This document shows, piece by piece, positions 58,701-64,000 of a DNA stretch of 64,000 nucleotides (its first letter is position 1; every line of letters begins with the position of its first letter). The DNA is taken from positions 62,001 through 126,000 of the forward strand of contig JNEN01000833.1 in the NCBI GenBank assembly GCA_000697355.1. Direction: 5' to 3'. The notes beneath the pieces are model-generated. The model was not told where the DNA came from, did not search any database, and was given only the letters and a program-made list of their open reading frames with translations. A program made the position numbers and the translations under genes. Origin of the DNA: Syncephalastrum monosporum B8922. Its lineage: Eukaryota > Mucoromycota > Mucoromycetes > Mucorales > Syncephalastraceae.

Positions 58701-59715
58701 TCCATCCAGTCGTTCTCTTTTGCGGTCGATTCGAGCCGCGGGGAATGGGCGGAGGTGGCAATGCGACATATGGCCCAATACGAGACAGGATGGAACCATG
58801 CTCTGCAGCTGGACTGGGAGAGTGCAGCGGCCTGTTTCGAGGCGCTCGAGAAAGATGGTTACTGGTCACCTGCTTTTAGCATGTATTTTGTCGGCTGCTG
58901 TCGCGAAATGCTGGGTATGCGCACCGAAGCTATTCTCGCATTTGCGGAGGTGCCGCAACTCGTCAAGGCGCGTGAAGCCGAAAAGACCTACATCGATGTC
59001 TATGTGCAGCGAAAGGTCGAGCTGTTCCAGCGTAGCGGCTACCAGGATATGGATCTGATGCTCCCCGCCTATGAATTGCTGCTGGTCTGGAATGTCTTTG
59101 AGCAAATGGAAGTGGAAGTCTTGCTGGTGTGCCTGGATAATGTGGATACGACACTGAACGCCATCCAAGAACGCGAAAAGATGGAGTACGATATTCGACT
59201 CCGTGAAATTGTTCCCAATAGTTCCCCTCCGGATTACTACGACCAGCGCGCTGTCCTGCTTCTTACCAAGGCCTCTGTGCTCAACGCGCTTGGCCGCCAT
59301 AAAGAAGCCATACCGTTCCTGAACTGGATCATGGACCACAAGGAAGTCATCAAATCGGATACATGGACGGTGCCCTTCGCCTACTGGGGTAAGTTATTGC
59401 TCATAATATCATTTCTGCGTGTCTCGTTAGCAAAAGGGGGTGCTAAACTTTCTTTTGCCCTATGATGGTACAGAGGGAGGTATCACAAGCTGGCATCTAG
59501 GTAATTGCGTAAAGAGCCGCAAGCTATGGCAACAAGCCCTGTCGTGCACCAAGTATGATTTCGAGTATCGTATGGCCGTCCGGCTTAATCTTGCGCTTAG
59601 CAAGTGCGATGAGATGGGCGTCGCCATAGTCGATAGCAAGAAAAAACCAGCCAAGGTCTCAACCCTCCAAGGGCGAGCGACAACCGCCCTTCCTGTGCGC
59701 GCGGGCAGCACCTGA
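55717..59715 (+). CDS. IML2/TTC39-family protein with long disordered N-terminus
   Basis: Seven exons: 55717-57424, 57482-57566, 57623-57677, 57736-58081, 58169-58424, 58529-59388 and 59474-59715; 1183 residues. Residues about 570-1183 are a helical TPR-like domain matching the fungal Iml2 / animal TTC39 family: EGMAYLFDNKFMKAKKIF, DPMYALGLGSMAFIKAMM, GFALLKLCLEG-like, and DGYWSPAFSMYFVGCCREML. Iml2 acts in yeast in clearing protein inclusions with lipid droplets. The first exon encodes about 569 residues of highly charged, disordered sequence rich in Asp/Glu/Asn/Gln, including poly-Asp-His around 56260-56340, absent from typical family members as I recall them. Start at 55717 precedes MAKGSSQSPKTPN; a longer frame to 55624 is likely leader. 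Function of the extension unknown. Confidence 0.82.
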
Positions 59716-61127
59716 ATTCCTTTCTCTTTTTCCTTTTTCCTTTGGTTTCGCTTCTTGTACTTTATTAAACAAGTGTAATTATTTTTGTTCTTTCTACGGA
59801 TAAATGAATGCAGATTTGAGTACGTACGAAAAGTCTGCTACGATTCATATTTATCTGATATTAGTGAAAAGATGGCATGTTTTAGGCCATACCCGGTCAG
59901 CACCCTGCCTCATTGTAATATAATGTCGGTGGTGACCCCATACTGTTGATACCATATGATAACGGATCATGGGGAACGTGGACGTGCACGGTCAAAGCAG
60001 CGGGGAGAAGTAACAATAATTGCCACGCGCATCCATCAGGAGGCAGTGCTAAAAAAGTCTCGACCGCATTTGACAAAAGGTCAGTGGATATATACGTATG
60101 CCCTTTTTCGCAGTTTGATATCAGTATTTCTTTTTACACTTTCGAAATAAAGAATGAATACCAGAAAATAAGGGGTAAGCCATTGAGCTTCCGGGAGTGA
60201 GCAAGCCGTTGGATTGTCTCAACAAAAGGAGCCTTTATACTGACGAAGCGTCGTACTTTATCGTTATGCAACAGACCCTCATCCATCCTAGAAATGAGCT
60301 CAGCATGTGCCTGCAACAGCACAAGCGGAGCTGTGGCGAGAAAATCTGTGCCTTGCTGAATAATGAAAGAGGCTTCAACGAAACTTTCGCGAAACGAAAC
60401 TGTGCCGCCTGCGGTTCTTTTTCATGCAGGATATCCTCTCGCGAGGCACAAAAAAAAAAGCCGAAAGGCTACTCCGCACCCCGATAGTGTGTCCGCGCCC
60501 TAGCTCCCTTTCTCGTATGCTTTGTAGCCTTTTGTTTACTCGTGCAGATAGTGCGCTTCCATATCTCTCTCAGCGCATGAGACTACCTCTCTTTTACTGC
60601 TGCATACAAGTGCGCATTTGGGTTTGGCTGGCTTTTACGTACACACTTTCCGATCCGATGAATGATGATCGTTTAGGTGTGTACGATGCCCCTGCTTATT
60701 GGGGGTCCATGGGAACTTCTTCTTCGTCTCAGCATTACCTATTTTTGCTTCATAATGAAAAGAAAAAGAGTAAATAGAGAGAGCTTGTATAATTGAAGGA
60801 TATTTTTGGGCAAAACGCTCTTGATGGCTCATTTTTCTTGCCTATTTTCGTCGCTGTCATTTCCGGACCTGCTGCTTATAGGACAGGGAGAGAAAGAAAT
60901 GGATCAGACGGAAATATATATGCAAGGTGCAGGCTACTGTTGTAAGCTGAAGGAAAGGGGTAATTTCTGGGAGCACTTTTTCTTCCTTCGACTAGGAACA
61001 TACATACACGCATATGCACAAAACGAAAATGTATAGTATATATATAAGAGAGTAATTAACATTAACTCCCCACTCTCTTTTCCATCTCATCCTTCCTCCG
61101 CATTACTTCTATCTTCCATCAATAGCG
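59716..61127. other. Intergenic region without recognised genes
   Basis: About 1.4 kb. Open frames at 60197-60487 and 60424-60777 overlap, lack family features, and the first opens with GTG; I treat them as chance. The expansin-like promoter lies at the right end. Confidence 0.5.
61038..61047 (+). promoter_or_regulatory. TATA box of the expansin-like gene
   Basis: A TATATATAA run about 80-90 bp before the ATG at 61128, followed by a CT-rich leader. Confidence 0.55.
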
Positions 61128-61862
61128 ATGCGCGCTCTCTTGTTTGTCTGTTTATCAGCTTTGGTGTGCGGCCTGGTGTCTGCTGCCAAACGCGGTACCG
61201 GTATCGCGACTGTCATGGACTTTAGCAAACGCAGCTTCGATGAGGTCGACTACTCCTCCAATGGCACCTCACTGGAAAAGCGCTTTTACCGTGGTACCTG
61301 GTAGGCTTATTCTGCATAAAGGCGTATATCAGTAACTAATCCAACCGTTCTCTTTTCTAGGTATAATGGCAAGGATCTGAGAAATGCAGCGTGCTACGGT
61401 CGCAATGGCTTGCCCACCTATGATGCTACCGTTCATGACATGATTGGTGCAATGGTAGGCCTTATAACGGGACCGATCCTCCTACAGCGAAAGCTTACAT
61501 ACAATTACTAGGCTATGAACGACTTCGAGGAATGCTACAAGTGCGTAAAGATTACCAACAATGACAATGGCAAGAGCACGACCGTCATGATTGTCGATAA
61601 ATGCGCTGGATGCAAGGTCGGCAAGGCTATTGATTTAACTCCCAGCGCATTCCAGTTGCTGTCACCTAATCATGGTCTCGGTGTCGGTGTCTTGAACATT
61701 AGCTGGAAGGCAGTCCCTTGTCACAAGTCTCCTAAGCATCCTGAAGGTCCTGCTAGTCATGGAAAACACGGCCACCATGGCCACCATGGCCACCATGGCC
61801 ATCGTGGCCATCATGGTCACCATGGAGTGGGTAAAGGTCACGGAAAGCATCATCATCACTAA
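61128..61862 (+). CDS. Expansin-like / barwin-like secreted protein with His-rich tail
   Basis: Three exons: 61128-61300, 61361-61454 and 61512-61862; 205 residues. A signal peptide (MRALLFVCLSALVCGLVSA) is followed by a region with a dibasic KR (SLEKRFYRG) that could be a Kex2-type processing site. The rest is a double-psi beta-barrel (RlpA/barwin, expansin domain 1): FYRGTWYNGKDLRNAACYGR, then CYKCVKITNN, VMIVDKCAGCKVGKAIDLTP and AFQLL. Conserved Cys pairs and the GxxVDxC...DLTP signature are intact; only domain 1 is present, as in fungal loosenins. About 45 C-terminal residues are Gly/His repeats (61765-61859) that could bind divalent metals. Likely wall-acting and secreted. Strong upstream TATA box. 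Confidence 0.88.
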
Positions 61863-63679
61863 AGTCAGTGGGTATAATTTCTAACGTGAAGAAACCACAA
61901 CCCCCCTTTACTCCAATGAACCCTCTAAACTTGGTAAACTTTTATCAGTATATTTCATCTTCTGTAATGTTTAGCGCTCCCTCTCCCCTGTTTTTCTCCT
62001 CCTTTTTTTCCATTTCGTCGAAGGCAGTTTATATTACGGGCCCCTCATGTCTTCTCATCTTGTGTATCTCGTGTACTAAGATTCCCTTACTTGTAATGCT
62101 CTCTTGCTTATCTGTGTTCATGGAGTAAGCACGTTTAATAAACAAGTATGAGAAATCTAGATATATAATCGTCAGTGCTCATTAATGCATACGCTTATAC
62201 AGTGAGGTCTATGATAACTTCAATTATCATGGCATTTCACGGCTACACACGTAATTATACGTTCTCAGGCTCACTTTATTTATGCACGGGAGACCCGTGA
62301 AAATATGCTTAATGTTTTGGGACAGCCTTCACGTCATTTTCAGCCACTGCTCGTAAGCACCATATATCATAAACCGTTTTGTACTGTATGCTAACTTTCA
62401 AGCCTAACGTTGACGTCTGCGTGATCCGAGATGGAGTTGTCGCACTGCAGCGATGACATAAGCGATGACAGCTATAGATAATAATATATGCACTTATGGG
62501 GTACCGTATCCACTGTAATATGTCATGTATCCAAAATTTAACTATTACCGCCGAACGCATATCCTGCAAACAATGATGCACATTGAGAGACACGTGCAGC
62601 TACGCTCACATCATGCAGACTATGTCAAACTTGGTAGAAAATGGATACCCAATCAATGCTGATCTAATTCCAGCAATGATGCTCGCTCTTCTACTTGAGT
62701 TGCTCTTTTCTCAGAAATGTACGTTCGAGAAGAAAAGCACGTGGTGCAACTATTCTAACACCCTGACAACGAGTCCATTAATTACTTTTAAAATTGGCAA
62801 TATAGATAATATATAATAGCTGAAGAATGGAGGGAGCAATGATTTCCTTTTTACAGCGACAAACGTCGAAGCCGCCGCACGTATGGAAAGAAGAGCTTTT
62901 GTGAATGGGAGCTCTAATAATTTGATCAGTGAGGTTTTGAGTGCTGAGAGATATATCAATTGAGTGCGCCTATTCATACCACGTAAGAAGGACGAACGTT
63001 TGGACGTAGCTCTCGCGTGGACAGCAGCAAACAGGAAATTTTAGCAACCTCCAACTGCAGAGGATGAAGAATTTTTAATAATTCCGTCCTTGGCCGTCCT
63101 CTTTCGGATCGACATTGCTTTCTCAGGGCCCCATCTCAAAGGTCAGACAAATCTCGTTTACTCCATCGACAGCGTTCTTCTACTGTAAAGAAAAAAAAAG
63201 TAGGGAAAAGGCGAAGGGAACATAAGGCTACGTGTTTGGCTTTAGTTTGTTGCGTCTAAAAATTCAATTACACTTGTATGAACAATTCACGGTTATATCT
63301 TTGGGACGCACCTTGAAACGTATAGACAATATGAAACCGAGATCATCATGATCTTTTATGGGATACAGGTTTGAAGATACAGCTGTCTGCCGGATTCTTC
63401 ATCTACAAAACTCCAATTCTGTCGATGTATGGAGCGCAAGAATAGATAACATCGCAGATGGGAGGGGCCCCTCGGATAATCAAGAAGACTAGTCAATTCC
63501 TGACTTGAGACAATTTCTATTCGGTGATGACAATAACCCACTTTATCAAGTTATAAAAAACAGGTGTTGTCGAGATTCTTCTGCTAGACAGTATAGCATT
63601 TCTACGTTTTAGTCGAAAGGAAGAAATTGGGTTATATAATAGCGAATAGAATTTATCACGACAGAGATACAGCTGCTTC
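61863..63679. other. Intergenic region without recognised genes
   Basis: About 1.8 kb of AT-rich sequence with short frames only. Nothing recognised. Confidence 0.5.
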
Positions 63680-64000
63680 TCATTGTTCTGAGGGACTAGG
63701 AGAGTCTTTCGGGTGGTGCGGGTGCGGGGGACGAGCACCACTGGGAATAGGAAGATCGCTAGGGAAGCCACTGGGGAGTCCTGTAGGGATAACGCTCGGG
63801 GCACCACTGGGAGGAACACCGGTGGGAAGACCACTAGGAAGATTGCTAGGCAAGTCGCTGGGAATTCCTCTAGGAATACCGCTGGGCTTTGGAGGCTGAT
63901 CCTCAGCACGCTTTGAAGGAGGAACACCAGAGGGCTTGGGAGGAGCACCAGAGGAAGGAACACCAGAAGGTTTGGGAGGAGCACCAGAGGGAGGAGCACC
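63680..64000 (-). CDS. Pro/Ser/Gly-rich repeat protein, 5' part outside window
   Basis: The frame is open for 107 codons from the right edge to the stop at 63680-63682. The protein consists of short repeats of the types SGAPPKPSGVP and then xxLPSxLPSG, changing in phase across the stretch, and ends with HPHHPKDSPSPSEQ. A dibasic KRAEDQ in the middle could be a Kex2 cleavage site. Composition suggests a secreted, extended wall or repeat protein, but no signal peptide can be seen because the start is beyond the window. The strong three-base periodicity leaves all six frames open here; this frame is chosen because it gives the most regular peptide. Confidence 0.5.
   Translation of the reverse strand, partial: GAPPSGAPPKPSGVPSSGAPPKPSGVPPSKRAEDQPPKPSGIPRGIPSDLPSNLPSGLPTGVPPSGAPSVIPTGLPSGFPSDLPIPSGARPPHPHHPKDSPSPSEQ

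Noticed and set aside
60197..60487. 96-codon plus-strand frame between IML2-like and expansin-like genes
   Set aside because: The first codon is GTG, no family or promoter is recognisable, and composition matches the spacer.
61765..61859. Regular short repeats considered as a CRISPR array
   Set aside because: Units are about 9 bp, have no spacers, and encode a His-rich protein tail in a spliced eukaryotic gene.
63627..63899. Plus-strand Gly/Leu repeat frame
   Set aside because: Antisense to the PSG repeat protein; open only because of the period-3 repeat.
63517..63999. 160-codon Leu/Val-rich frame on the minus strand
   Set aside because: It is an out-of-frame reading of the PSG repeat; the repetitive DNA keeps several frames open.

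Overview
This window is nuclear DNA of a filamentous fungus, most likely an early-diverging lineage such as Mucoromycota (Mucorales-like). I infer this from many short spliceosomal introns (about 46-113 nt, roughly 100 of them), AT-rich spacers, chitin deacetylase and expansin-like cell-wall genes, a Ran1-type kinase, a Gal4-type regulator, and a gene set (LAMTOR2, a PAXX-like factor, kinesin-6, HERP-like) that budding yeast largely lacks. No rRNA, tRNA, CRISPR array or plasmid feature was seen. Almost all genes had to be assembled from several exons. Junctions were chosen from GT/GC...AG signals, reading phase and conserved family motifs, so they are inferences without transcript data.

Layout, left to right. 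1-572: partial HERP-like ubiquitin-domain gene (-). 1174-3256: TFIIF alpha (+). 3453-6572: JmjC protein with a 72-bp tandem-repeat tail (-). 6951-7516: LAMTOR2 (+). 7673-10534: Zn2Cys6 regulator (-). 11312-14082: class I histone deacetylase (+). 16395-17771: Ran1-like kinase (+). 18275-20499: DHA2-type MFS pump (-). 22810-23357: small membrane protein (+). 24255-24611: small PPxY protein (-). 24888-29223: 21-exon kinesin-6 (-). 29340-30183: oligoribonuclease (+). 30284-31969: sugar transporter (-). 34122-35398: secreted agmatinase-like enzyme (+). 36004-37183: secreted inorganic pyrophosphatase (-). 38397-39818: F-box protein (+). 41337-42307: PAXX-like end-joining factor (+). 42517-42908: PMP3 (-). 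44600-46294: PDH protein X (-). 47232-48158: dead Tc1/mariner transposase (-). 50773-52464: GPI-anchored chitin deacetylase (+). 53013-54097: UCH-L3-type deubiquitinase (+). 54304-55236: dsRNA-binding protein (+). 55717-59715: IML2/TTC39 protein with a long disordered N-terminus (+). 61128-61862: expansin-like protein with a His-rich tail (+). 63680-64000: partial Pro/Ser/Gly-rich repeat protein (-).

The genes are mostly unlinked housekeeping functions: transcription and chromatin (TFIIF, HDAC, JmjC, Zn2Cys6), protein quality control (HERP, UCH, F-box, PPxY protein), division (kinesin-6), mitochondria (protein X, oligoribonuclease) and wall or secretion (chitin deacetylase, expansin-like, secreted pyrophosphatase and agmatinase). 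I saw no biosynthetic or defence cluster. The most notable points are a complete five-exon gene resembling PAXX, including a C-terminal basic/SLINP peptide; four homology-anchored GC-AG introns in one 64-kb window; two hydrolases of normally intracellular families with secretion signals; and a transposase disabled at a catalytic aspartate.
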